A DNA stretch of 29,657 bases from Parachlorella kessleri (taxonomy: Eukaryota > Chlorophyta > Trebouxiophyceae > Chlorellales > Chlorellaceae), in NCBI GenBank assembly GCA_001598975.1, contig BBXU01000700.1, positions 1-29,657 of the forward strand. The letters run 5' to 3'. This document shows, piece by piece, positions 12,049 through 22,000 of this stretch (the first letter of the stretch is position 1; the number at the start of each line of letters is the position of its first letter). The position numbers and the translations under genes were made by a program. Under the pieces are notes generated by a model, which saw only the letters and a list, made by a program, of their open reading frames with translations, ran no database searches and was not told where the DNA came from.

Positions 12049-12665
12049 ATGCTGGGTAGGCGCTGGTGTGGGCAAGTGTTCTAGCTTGCCAGTCCTGCCA
12101 TCTCCTTTGCGTTATGGGCTTGGTTGCTGATGCAGCATTGAAGTGGGGAACCAGCAGATATTGGTGCATCCAGTGGTGGGCTATACGGAGCCGACCTTGA
12201 ACAGGCCTATGCTGTCGTTGTATCAGAAAGTCACAGTAGTTTCGAGGGGTGAACAGGCCTTACGCTTAAAATTTCACACTTCTGTTCACCGAAGTTAAGG
12301 CTCATCGAGGTTGACTGAAGGCTAAAAGGACGCCAGCGTGCTTGTTGGTTGGGAGCAGTGTTTGTTGCACCACAGTATAATTACAGTCGGCACTTCCAAC
12401 TGCCCTCGACAGAAGGTGCCCTGCATGATTTGCTTCTGGAGTCGATATGAAATGCCCTGCTGGACACTCAAGACAGCATGAAGCAGGCAAGGTGGCAAGG
12501 AGGATTGTGGCTGGCATGCCATGTGGCCCATGCCTGGGAACCTATCTAAAGGTATCTATCTTTTCCTTGTGATACGTGATTGCGTACACAGGTGTGCCTG
12601 TCTCGAGGTTGCTGTGATGTTCCCTTTGCTGTGCGGCTACTGAGCCCTGAACCCTGGCATAGGTG
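12049..12665. other. Intergenic between two plus-strand genes
   Basis: About 600 nt holding the 3' UTR of the DUF4598 gene and the upstream region of the next gene. Two overlapping minus-strand ORFs of ~70 codons near 12302-12531 have no recognisable product and no splice context. I see no repeat or RNA gene. Confidence 0.5.
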
Positions 12666-14106
12666 ATGGGTGTGGACTCTTCCAGTGAGTTTGCTGACTT
12701 TCAATGCGCTGCATGGGGTTTGTGCTGTGTTGAAAGATGGTGGCGTGGTCCATCACAGCTTGTACTGTTGCCTGTGGACTCTCATGCTGCAGGCGAGGCG
12801 GACGGACTCCAACGCGGGTCCCTACTTGATAGGCAACGTGTGGTGGGAGTAGGGGGGCTCCCCTTGGAGAATCGCTTGCTGAGGGAGCTGGTATGGTGCG
12901 AGGTGGCCATCTGCAACTTGGATCCGCCTGTGAGAAGACCAGGAGTCCTGTTCTGTGATGAGCGGCAGGACTGTGTGATTAAGGGGTGGCTGGAGCATGC
13001 TTGAGAGGGCTGTTGCGAATTGCGAAATAGGTACTATTGTGCCAGTACACACCAAGGACCGGGGGTGCCTAGGAGAGAGCTGCGTATGCATGCAGGGTTG
13101 CAGGCCACAGCAGCAGGGGGAGTTGAGGGACAATGTCATGTCCCAAGGACGCATATAGGGGTCGGTTGCTTCGGCGCTGTGGTGTCTTCGCTTCCCTTTG
13201 TCACCTCCACATTCCTGTAAGTTTTGCTGTGCCCCCTGGTCCTGCTTGGGGGTTGCAGGAAAGCCGGGGTAGGCAAATCAAGTGCCTCACAAGCCACTGG
13301 GCGCAGTGGGGCTTTGCACTGTGGTGCCAGCCAATGCGGAAACATGACGGGCAGCGCCGCGGTCACAACTGTGCAGGACAGGCCCCTTGAAGTCGCTGCT
13401 ACGACTCTGGATCAGCTGCACATGTTGCGGCATCGGAGCCGCTGCAAAAACCGTCCAGGGCAGGAGCAAGTGGCCGGCCAGACAACAGCGCCGCTTGACC
13501 GCTCTGCAGGTAGGGGGACCTTGCAAAGCCTAGGCAAAGCTATTGCTGCCGGTGGTGCAGCAGCCAACCAGGGTGCCTGCACACTTAGAAATGCGGTTAC
13601 CAGGTTGAGGTAGCAATAAGGCCTCGCGAACCCTCAGGCCTGCGCTTTCCCAGGTGCTGCCTTGATGCCAACATAAGGAGCGCTGGAGGCACGGCAGCCT
13701 GAACATCAGCAGCAGCAGCCGCAGCAGCAGCCGCAGCAGCAGCCATAGCAAATGCTCGGCCTGACAGTGTGGCCAGCCATGAGGCACAGAGGAGCAGCAA
13801 CTTGCAGAAAGAAGGATGCAGACTGTGACCTGTGACTTTCGTGCCATGCAATGCGCAGGAGCAGGGTGGCAACAGCAGCCAGGAGGCCATGCCCCCTAGT
13901 GGCAACTGCACTGGGCTTAGGGCAGGAGCGCGGCCGGCGGTGGTGGGATGCTGCCCTGCCAGCCTGGAAAGCATTCTTGCATACAGGTATTGCTGGGGCT
14001 GGGGCAGGGCAGGGGCACGGCAGCAAGTGTGGGTGGTATACTTGTTCGTACTTGACTGGCAGGGTTTATTTGGCATGGGGTTAAAGAGTGGCATAGGGCT
14101 TTTTGA
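12666..14106 (+). CDS. Unrecognised multi-exon protein with poly-Ala tract
   Basis: A chain of exons fits splice signals and phase: 12666-12684, 12793-12890, 13104-13216, 13259-13509, 13710-13824, 13859-13986, 14063-14106. The product starts MGVDSSSEADGLQRGSLLDR, contains VQDRPLEVAATTLDQLHMLR and an Ala-rich tract from the GCN repeat, and ends QERGRRWWDAALPAWKAFLH plus a short tail rich in Trp and His (WHGVKEWHRAF). I do not recognise a family. The weak link is the intron 13825-13858, only 34 nt, too short for a normal spliceosomal intron, so the exon-5/6 junction is probably wrong or the gene is damaged there. A segment in exon 3 (residues ~50-70, GCFGAVVSSLPFVTSTFL) is hydrophobic, possibly membrane-inserted. 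It is tandem with neighbours on both sides. Confidence 0.4.
13707..13745 (+). repeat. GCA/GCC triplet repeat
   Basis: Repeats of CAGCAGCAGC interrupted by CCG. In the proposed plus-strand gene it reads as about 12 Ala codons; antisense it also reads as poly-Ala in one frame. It is a typical algal low-complexity tract. Confidence 0.85.
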
Positions 14107-14629
14107 TAAATGTCCAAGCCTTACCATGAAGACGAGAAAGTCTTCTTACAAGTCTGACCGGGGAATGGGCTGCGCACTTGTTTAGAGCGCAGCTTCCATC
14201 TTGGGCATGCCGTACTTGGCAGATTGTTCCTCGGTTTGATTCTACACAGGTTGCACGAATGAAGTCAAGCTGTCCTGCCGTAGACGGTGAACGGTTCTGT
14301 AGTTGAGTGGGTACTGTGGGCACAGCTTGCTTTGAGTTGCCCAGGCTATGTTGGTATTGCTGCTGTGTGGCAATACCCCCACCCTGAATCGGCAGCCTGG
14401 CCTTATTTGCCGCCCTTGCCGTCTTCGGCCGTGCGCAAGTAGTTGTTATGTGATCCCTACGACGACAGCTGAACAGACCACCTGTGCAGCGGAGCGCGGG
14501 CCGGCCCGGGCATCATGCCTAATCACGACTTCCCCCCGCCCTTGTACGATGTACCGAGCTGACCCATCAGTGACATGTCATGACAGTCCTTCACGTCCTT
14601 CCGTCGAACCTCTTGCAATCTTCGCAACG
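14107..14629. promoter_or_regulatory. 5' flank of secreted paralogue 1
   Basis: About 520 nt between the preceding gene's stop and the 10-nt first exon. A plus-strand ORF (from 14348) runs through it and into the first exon, but lacks recognisable sequence. The 14 nt before the ATG (CTTCGCAACG) closely match those before the paralogue's ATG, so this leader is conserved. Confidence 0.4.
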
Positions 14630-17600
14630 ATGACCGCAGGTAAGCGTCTCCTTTGTCCTGGCCGGGGGCAGTCTGAGCGCTATGCGTTGTCAGCATGGCT
14701 CGCAAGGCAGTCATGGCCTAGGCTTGCGGCGAGGACTGTGGTCTTTTATCGGACTTTGGGGACTGTTACGGGCAGCAATTCCTGCCCATTTCGAACGGCG
14801 CCTGCACTTTGTCGTGCCACGGCTATGTGTCGGGCATCAATGCAATTGCTCCTTTGCCATGCTCCCATGTGGTCTTGTGGGTCTCCGTTCAGCGACGGAG
14901 AGGGCCTTCTCTTGCTCAGGTTGTCCTTTTACGGCTGTGGATGCAGGATCCACGACCCTTCGGGGCTGCACCTTTTGGCTGGCTGGCTTTCTGACCGTGG
15001 TGCTGGCCCTCCTGCCAGGAGCACTTGCAGATGTTGTGAGTGTACCTCCGCTGCTAAACAATAGGAACACCTTCCAGTGTTACTTTGGCTTGGGTCAGGG
15101 AGCAACCTACCCGGCAAGCAATTTGCCTGCTGCAGATCTTATTACCTCACCCATGTCCCGGTATTATGTGCACTGTCACCACATTTGGTTTGAGTTGGTT
15201 AACCTCCTGCTGTTGGATTGGGTGTCTTTCGCTGGGACCACAGTGCTAGTCAGGTGGAGTTTACTCGTGAAGCGACAGGCTTCTCTACCGGTTCGGACCC
15301 TTAATTCAATATGCCAACCTCCACTGCTCTCCAGCTTCTCTTGCGTTCTGCTCCCCTGCTACAGTGTGATGCCAGCAACGTGGGGGCCGAGAATATCGCT
15401 CCCGGGGAGTTCATTTGTAAATGCAAAGTGTATACAGACTCAGGAGGGGAGACAAAGTATGGCTGCTTCACAGAGGCAAGTGCTGCCTTCGGCAGCCTCT
15501 GAGGATAGCCTATAGCCACTAGTAGTGCAGCTGCGAACCAAGCGGCGACACGGTTGCTATGCAGTAGATGGAACTCTACGCACCCGCACGGTACACGAGT
15601 GCACGTGGTTTGGAGCCTTCTGCAGTGTGCGTGGCCCGAGTGCCGCGAGGAAGCCCAGAAGTTTGTGAATGGCCTGTAATGACTAACATAGGTTGCATGT
15701 GGTGTCTGCAGAGTTGCCCGGACATCGGGGCCGGTTGCGAAGTTTGTGGCTACCAAGGTACATGTTCATTGATCTCCAGTCCTTTTGGGACGTACAACTA
15801 CTGCTACGCCCTGGACGGCCCCGACTTCATTCTCAAAGACAGCGCCTGTGGGCCCCGCCGGACAGGCATCTGTCAGCCTTCGGAAGTCTGTGAGGTGGGG
15901 CGAAGGGCTTCACCATCTTTCCATAATCTGCGGCAGTCACCAGCACCGGTGCCTGTAGGACCTTAACACTGCCATGTTGCGGCTTGGGCCATTGATACTT
16001 GTGTGTGACAACCAGCTCTTTGCTGCTTGTGTGGTTGCTGTCGGCCCACCAAATGTGCAGCATGCAGCACTGCTGCATAGCCTACATGTGCACCGGCGGC
16101 GGCCTGCATTGTGAGACCCGGTGGTCTTAGGCACTATCTGTCGAGCCTTCCATACCATCTGCAGCAGTATTCACTGTTTCCTTACAGCCGCCAGCAGCGG
16201 CTACGCTTGTCCCCCCCACCCCACCACCACCACCACCCAGCCCTCACCACTCCCACCCGCCCACCCTCCCACTACCCCCCTCCCCCACTGCCCCTTGCGC
16301 TGCGGAAAACACTTCACAAAGTCCTCTTGTGCCACACCCTGGGTTCAGGTCAATGGCGGTGCCCAGTCCGACCCTCTCATCACCGGCTTTGATAGCAAGT
16401 CCTTCCACTTCGACGAAGTTGGAGAGTTCACCCTGCTGTCCTCCGCAGACGGGTTGAAGGTGAGCTGGCTGTGAAACCTTCCTCCTGACAGTTACATGCA
16501 CCAAGGCCACGGCTGGAGGCTATGCATGTGACGGCCGGGTGGCAGCGGAAGGGTCCTGCCTTGGGTCCAGGATTGCATGTATGGCAAGGTTTGCGACCGT
16601 CAGCTCGACTCACTGCACCTTGCCGCCATGAACCCTAACGCCTGCATGCTTTCTGCGCGCGCGTTCCTGAGTCGGCCCACAGTGTTTGATGACCCCAGGT
16701 GGATGTGACCTTTGCTGGAGCAGCCACGGTGGCCAAGGAAGAAAATGCGTGGACGAGCAGTGTACGCTTCATGGCGCCCAACGGTCAGTACCACGCCCTA
16801 ATCGGGTGACTGGTGGCAGAGCGAGAGTTGTGTGGTGACCAAAATCCTGAACTTGACTCAGGTACTGCGTGCATGTGTTCTAGGGTTTGGCAGAGTCATG
16901 AAGCACAGTACAATGCAAGCTTTGTCAGGAATGTTGGGACATTTGTACCCGCATTACACACCATCCGACTTTGTGTCTGCATGCAGTGCACTGCCATCAT
17001 GCCATGCATACATACACAGCATAATCAAATCTCCCGCCTGTTGCACTAGCGTTCAAGCAGGCCGGCCTCCGACACCGTGCCAGGTGCACGAGGTGGTGCT
17101 GGATCATGCTGGACTGTCACAAGGCACACATGGCTGCCCCGATCCCCCATTGCAGGCGACATGGTGGCGTGTGCTCTCCCTGCCATCCAGCCCAACACTA
17201 GCAGGGTCCAGGGTAGGTGCTATGCGTCTTACGACTGATATGGAGTCCAAAAAAAAACAACGTGCTCAACTCAACAAGCATGGATGGATCACGTAGGCCA
17301 GCGCTTGCTGGCCCAGTCGTCAGGTCATGGCTACAAGCAGTAGGGCTCCAGGTGCTGCTGTTGTTGTACAGCTCATCTTTCCCAGGTGGCCATGGCTGCA
17401 CTGGTCCATGGCGAGGGGGTCCTCAGGTCCTCGCGCCTTACGTGGGAACGTCCACATGCTTCTTGACAAGAGGTACCTCTGTGCTGCAGTCACGTCCATG
17501 CCGGTTCAATCTCCAACCAAGATTGTGCTGCTTTCTGCCGCGAACCCTTCCATGGAGCTGGCTGAGATGATGGTCACTGCTGGTAAGGCTGGGCGTGCTC

Positions 17601-18799
17601 CTTTCTGGCTCTCCTGCTGGTTTCCAGCCTTTCATTTCATGCTGCAGGAAGGCATCTGAACAACCTGACCTCCCCAAGGCCTTTTCACCTGTCTTGGCAG
17701 CATACTTTCGATTGTGGTAGTCAGGTAGTAGGCAGTAAGCGCACAGATCTCACTTCTGTGCCAGTCGATTGGCATGGAGTAGCGAATGTGACTCTCATGT
17801 ACATATGCTGCAGTGCTGTCGGAGGGAGGGCAGGTGACCGGGTGCCAGGTGACCACTCCGAGGATGCAGGCGACCGTGTACCAGGTGTCAGGGTATGAGC
17901 AGGCACAGCTGCATCTGGAGGAGGCGTGGGCAGCCCCCTACACCTGGTGAGAGCCGTATGGGTAAGGGTGTGGGCGGCTTCGTCTGGGATTCTGAAGTTG
18001 AACATCATGACCTGAGGTGGTAAAGTGCCTGCGCAGGGATGGATGGACATAGTGACATGAGCAAAAGAAGCTACACGGTCGCGTTTCAAGCAAGAATTGG
18101 CACCCCTATCTCCATGGCTGGCAGGGGGTAGCTGTTAGCAAGGTCTCAGGCGCCCATGCCGTCTGCCCGACAAATCGTGCAGGCTGAACACGGACATCAA
18201 GCTGACCTTGCCCCTGCCTGGCCCTGTGACTGGCATCCTAGGTGAGTCACCTCCTATGTTGTGCTGCAATCACACCAGCAGCTCAGATTCGTGGCTATTA
18301 TTGAGGTGGGTCCAAGGCTTGGACCTCACTTGACCTCCTTTGTACCCTTAACCCCCCCCCCCCCCCTTCCCTCCCCCACCCCCCAGCTACAGCTGTGAAA
18401 GTCTTGACCTGGCGGTGAAGCTGAGTCAACCTCACGGGCAGGCATGACTGAACCATGGCTTGGCCGGTGGCATTGCCCTCGCTTGGGCTACAAGCGAGAC
18501 CTGAGATGCATGATAGCCATTGATGGCATCGTCTAGGGTGGCAGGTAGTGCTAACCGAAGATAGGTGGCTGTCAACTGATGGCGGTGTTCTTGCTGATGT
18601 TGCCAAGCCGCAGGTGCAACCTACCCACTGGACAAGGGAGTGGAGGCTGACTTCATGCATGCGCTGGAGGACTCGTCTGCTGGTGGGTGGTGGTGTGCAA
18701 GCAGGGGTGGTGGGTGAGTCTGGCTCTCGCCTGCTGGCAGGTGCGGCAGCCGGCCCCTTTTTCCTGGAATCCACCATTGTCGGTATCTCCAGTAGCTGA
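14630..18799 (+). CDS. Secreted Cys-rich protein with VWD/root-cap-like domain, copy 1
   Basis: Twelve exons: 14630-14639, 14947-15035, 15365-15475, 15712-15894, 16349-16459, 16699-16783, 17156-17212, 17490-17582, 17814-17946, 18183-18241, 18614-18682, 18741-18799 (352 aa). Residues 1-31 form a signal peptide (core FWLAGFLTVVLALLPGALA). Residues 34-131 hold 12 cysteines (e.g. GCEVCGYQGTCSL, SACGPRRTGIC), probably disulphide-linked. From ~134 comes a VWD-like start, SDPLITGFDSKSFHFDEVGE, and the domain runs to TDIKLTLPLPGPVTGILGAT at ~310, where the VTG-LG-TY pattern resembles the plant root-cap family. The tail is GPFFLESTIVGISSS. Exon boundaries match copy 2 at 24313-28108. Intron 3 uses a GC donor (GAG|GCAAGT). 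The last intron (18683-18740) is only 58 nt. A wall or extracellular-matrix role is a guess. Confidence 0.82.
18352..18366 (+). repeat. Poly-C run of 15
   Basis: Fifteen C followed by a C/T-rich stretch (TTCCCTCCCCCACCCCCC) inside intron 10 of paralogue 1. Length is likely polymorphic or error-prone in sequencing. A G-quadruplex could form on the minus strand. Confidence 0.9.
18535..18560 (+). repeat. Dispersed repeat, fragment e
   Basis: Only the core remains (GGGTGGCAGGTAGTGC, then TAACC). It lies in intron 10 of paralogue 1, in the same orientation as the other copies. Confidence 0.5.
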
Positions 18800-19060
18800 C
18801 TGAGTCTTCATTGACCATTACATATGATCCTGTCTGTCTTCCAGCGTACTTGTCACACTTGAGCGGGTGTTGCCGCGAATGCCAAGGAAGGGTCCAACCC
18901 AGCGTTGCCATATATGTGCGGTCTTCAGAGATGTTGCGACCACGCGTCTCCCATGGTGGGTCCATCATTGATGATCCTTGACAAAGGACAGAACTAGTGC
19001 TCGTGATTACTAGACATTGTCGGCATCCCTCTTCTTATCTTCTCTTCATCTACTAATATC
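18800..19060. other. Intergenic, short
   Basis: About 260 nt between paralogue 1 and the next plus-strand gene. The stretch before 19060 is T/C-rich and then AT-rich (CTTCTTATCTTCTC, TACTAATATC). No repeat or RNA gene seen. Confidence 0.4.
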
Positions 19061-22000
19061 ATGAGGCTTGATGTTGTATTGTTTACCCCTGCTATTGGTT
19101 AGGGTGATGCCAAACGTTTCTCATTCGACTGGCAGTGGGCAGCTGATGCTGCTGATAATAAGCCTGCTGTTTAGCGCTGCTGCCAATATGCTGCTGTGGG
19201 CAGCAGGACACTGCGCGGGTGTCAGTCTTCTTGCAACAGTCTGAGTTATAGAGGTCAAGGAATAAACGGCAGCGATGCAGAGAAATGGCAGAGCATTCCG
19301 GATAACTGGTGGGGCTTAAGGGCCACCTCCGTGCCCAGCTGGGGGAGTAGGCTCAGCTTTGCTTGCAACTGGTGTGAGCTCCCACAAGTCCTTACCACGT
19401 CACCTGCCAGGGAGGTCTCTGCAGGGCTGGAACTTGAGCAATGCGACATTGCGTGGAAATTATGCATGAACCAGCCTGGACAAACGACCCAACCAGACGA
19501 GGCTCACCAGTTGCTCGTAAGAAGCAAACTGACTGAGTTGTCCTTGTGCAATGCATGTAAGCAGCCCCTCATTAAAGTTGCTGGAGAAGCAGAATCCCAC
19601 CATTCATGGGGTTTATATATGTGACAGACGAGTGCAGTGGAATCTGGATGGAAGGAGCTCGGCGCCTGCATGCTGCAGGTGCTGCGCCCCTTGCAGGATT
19701 CTAAAGGTGACCTGCTCTCTTACAAGCGAGATCCTGAAGTAAAGTTTCTGCACTATGATCAACCTCAGTTGCGGGTGGGGATGGTCGTGATGCAGCACCA
19801 GCTAAGCTAGCACCAAGCTTGCCTACGCTCGTAAGGTGGCTCAGTACGGTTGTGGGCTCTGAGATGCTCCCAGGTGTGCCACCCTGTAGTTTTGCTTGTG
19901 CCAGGGCTGCACCGCTTTACTACCTCAGTTGATCAGGCAAGCTGGCTTTGACATCAGGAAGGCACCTTTTGGTCCACCTCGCAGGGCGTCCTTGGCAGCC
20001 TGCCCACCACGAGGCTGCCACGCACAATGCGGCAACACTGCTACTCCTGCGGGAGGCTGTCGATGCTGCCATACCTCCCACCGCAAAGGGCAGCCTCACC
20101 AAGCAGTGCGTGCTGCGCTGCCTGGCTGAGCGCAGCGTCACCCAGCTGGGCCCTGGGCAATTTAGGGTGGACGCTGTGCCTTTGAAGGTGCTTGAGGATG
20201 ATGTGCGCGCTAGAACCGCAGCAGATCCAGCGCTCCGTTCCGAATTTGCCTTCTATGGCAAGGCGACAGCCGTGCTTAGCCAGCTGTCAGGGCTTGTCAG
20301 CCAGCACACTGTGGTTGGCGGGTCCCAGGTGGTCCTGCTGCAAGCCCGTCGGCTGTTAAAGCACTACCAGCCAGAGGCACCACCCGTGTGCAGCGCTCCC
20401 AGCCCAGGTGAACCAATCTCCAGCTGTGGCGCGACAGCACCAAACACCAGTGGCTCTGGCAGTTCAGGCGGCAGCGGTAGTGGCAGTGACAGCGGCAGCG
20501 ATGACTGTAGCAGTGATGAGGAGAACAGCGAGGATCTGGTCCTGCACCCTCGAGCTGCTGCCACAGACAGTGACGAAGAGCAGGACCAGCAGCAGCAGCA
20601 GGAGGAGGAGGAGCAGCAACCTGAGGAGCATGGGGGTAGGGAGGAGGGTCTCAGCGCAGAGGACCAGCACATGCCTTCTCCTGGCTTGCCGACTGCTGCC
20701 ATGGGACACCCAGAAGAAGGACATTCAGGTAGCATATCCGCTGTGGGGCATTTAGCTGTAGCCTGCCCAACACCTGTAAGGCGATTGCCTATGTAGGCTA
20801 TGCCATGCGGAGCTCAGCATCCGCCGGCCTGCCCTCATAACTAGTACACTTACCCTGACGATATGCTGTACTGGGCTGACATGCAGCCCCAAGCCACATG
20901 GCCACAATTTAGTACTATTGGCCTCTGTGAAGGCATCCCTCTTGCCTCACTATCTGGCTCCGCTGTGTTTGCAGGCGTGCTGGTGTACCAATTGCTGCCA
21001 GAGGAGCTGCCCTTCAAGCTGACCTCCTGCAGCCCAGGCGCGCTGCGCTATGCTCTCAGGCGCAGCTTTGCCGTCATGCTGGGCGCGCCGCCCACCAAGG
21101 TTCCCACGCCCCCTGCCGCGGCTGCCCTGGCCCATGCCGCCCTGACAGCAGTGCTGCTCGCCAGCAGTATCATGCGGGTGAAGGCTGCCGGGCATGCTGT
21201 GGTGCTGCGACTGAGCGATTGCAGCCTGCATGACGCGCTCGACGTGCTGCTGAAGCTGCTCCTCCGATCTAACAACCCCAAGGGCAACCTCATTGAGCTC
21301 CAGGAACACTACGGCAGCAGCTTGTCAGCGCTGCTCTCAGAGCAGCCGCTCTGTTCCCATCTAGTGCAGTTAAGGCAGCGGCCGGCGCCGGCCGGGGTTG
21401 CTGCCAGCGAGTGGCACTCCCAGCGGGCTCTCCTCCGCGTCGACAGGGTGTGGCCAGAGGCCTGGGTGCCGCGGGAAGACCTGCTGCCCACGCTAGACCA
21501 GGCGCCATTGCTGGCAGCGGAGGCAGCAAGAGGAGCGGGGCATACAGGACAGCCGCATGGCAGTGGTGAGGTTAGTGCGCCGCCGCTGCCGCAGCAGCAG
21601 CAGCAGCAGGCACTCCCGCCGCCGCCGCCGCTGCAGCCCCCAGTGCAGGAGGTATCCGAGAGGAGAAAGGCGACGCGGTTAAGGCAGCAGCTGCGGCGGG
21701 CGCAGTGGAAGCAGAAGCAGAAGCAGCACCAAGGGCAAGAGCCGAGGTCCGACCCGCCTAGGGTGCTGGCACCGGTAAATGGACATGTGACCCTTCTCAA
21801 GCGGCCACTGGAGCAGGCATCGCCAGACGGACAGGCCGCGCGGCACGCAGCAGTGCAAGTGATTAGTTGCGACGGCAGGGCAGGAGAGCAACGACAGCCA
21901 CTGCCGCCGCTAGAGCAGACAGCACAGCTGTCAGTCCAGCAGTCAGAAGTCAGCACGCCTGTAGTCAGCCAGCAGGCAGAGGCTCAGGAGCCACAGGAGC

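Noticed and set aside
14348..14632. Longer N-terminus for paralogue 1 using the ORF from 14348
   Set aside because: The paralogue's conserved sequence begins just before the ATG at 14630, and an N-terminal extension would bury the signal peptide.
14682..15515. 277-codon plus-strand ORF as a single exon
   Set aside because: It reads through an intron. Only 14947-15035 of it (the signal peptide) matches the paralogue; the rest lacks conservation and the downstream exon is in another frame.
16201..16300. CCACCACCACC-rich stretch as a coding His/Pro repeat
   Set aside because: It lies in intron 4 of paralogue 1 between well-supported exons; the paralogue has no such segment.
21309..21956. 215-codon minus-strand ORF
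   Set aside because: Antisense shadow of the long Gln-rich exon; the product is Cys/Ser/Gly-rich with no motif.
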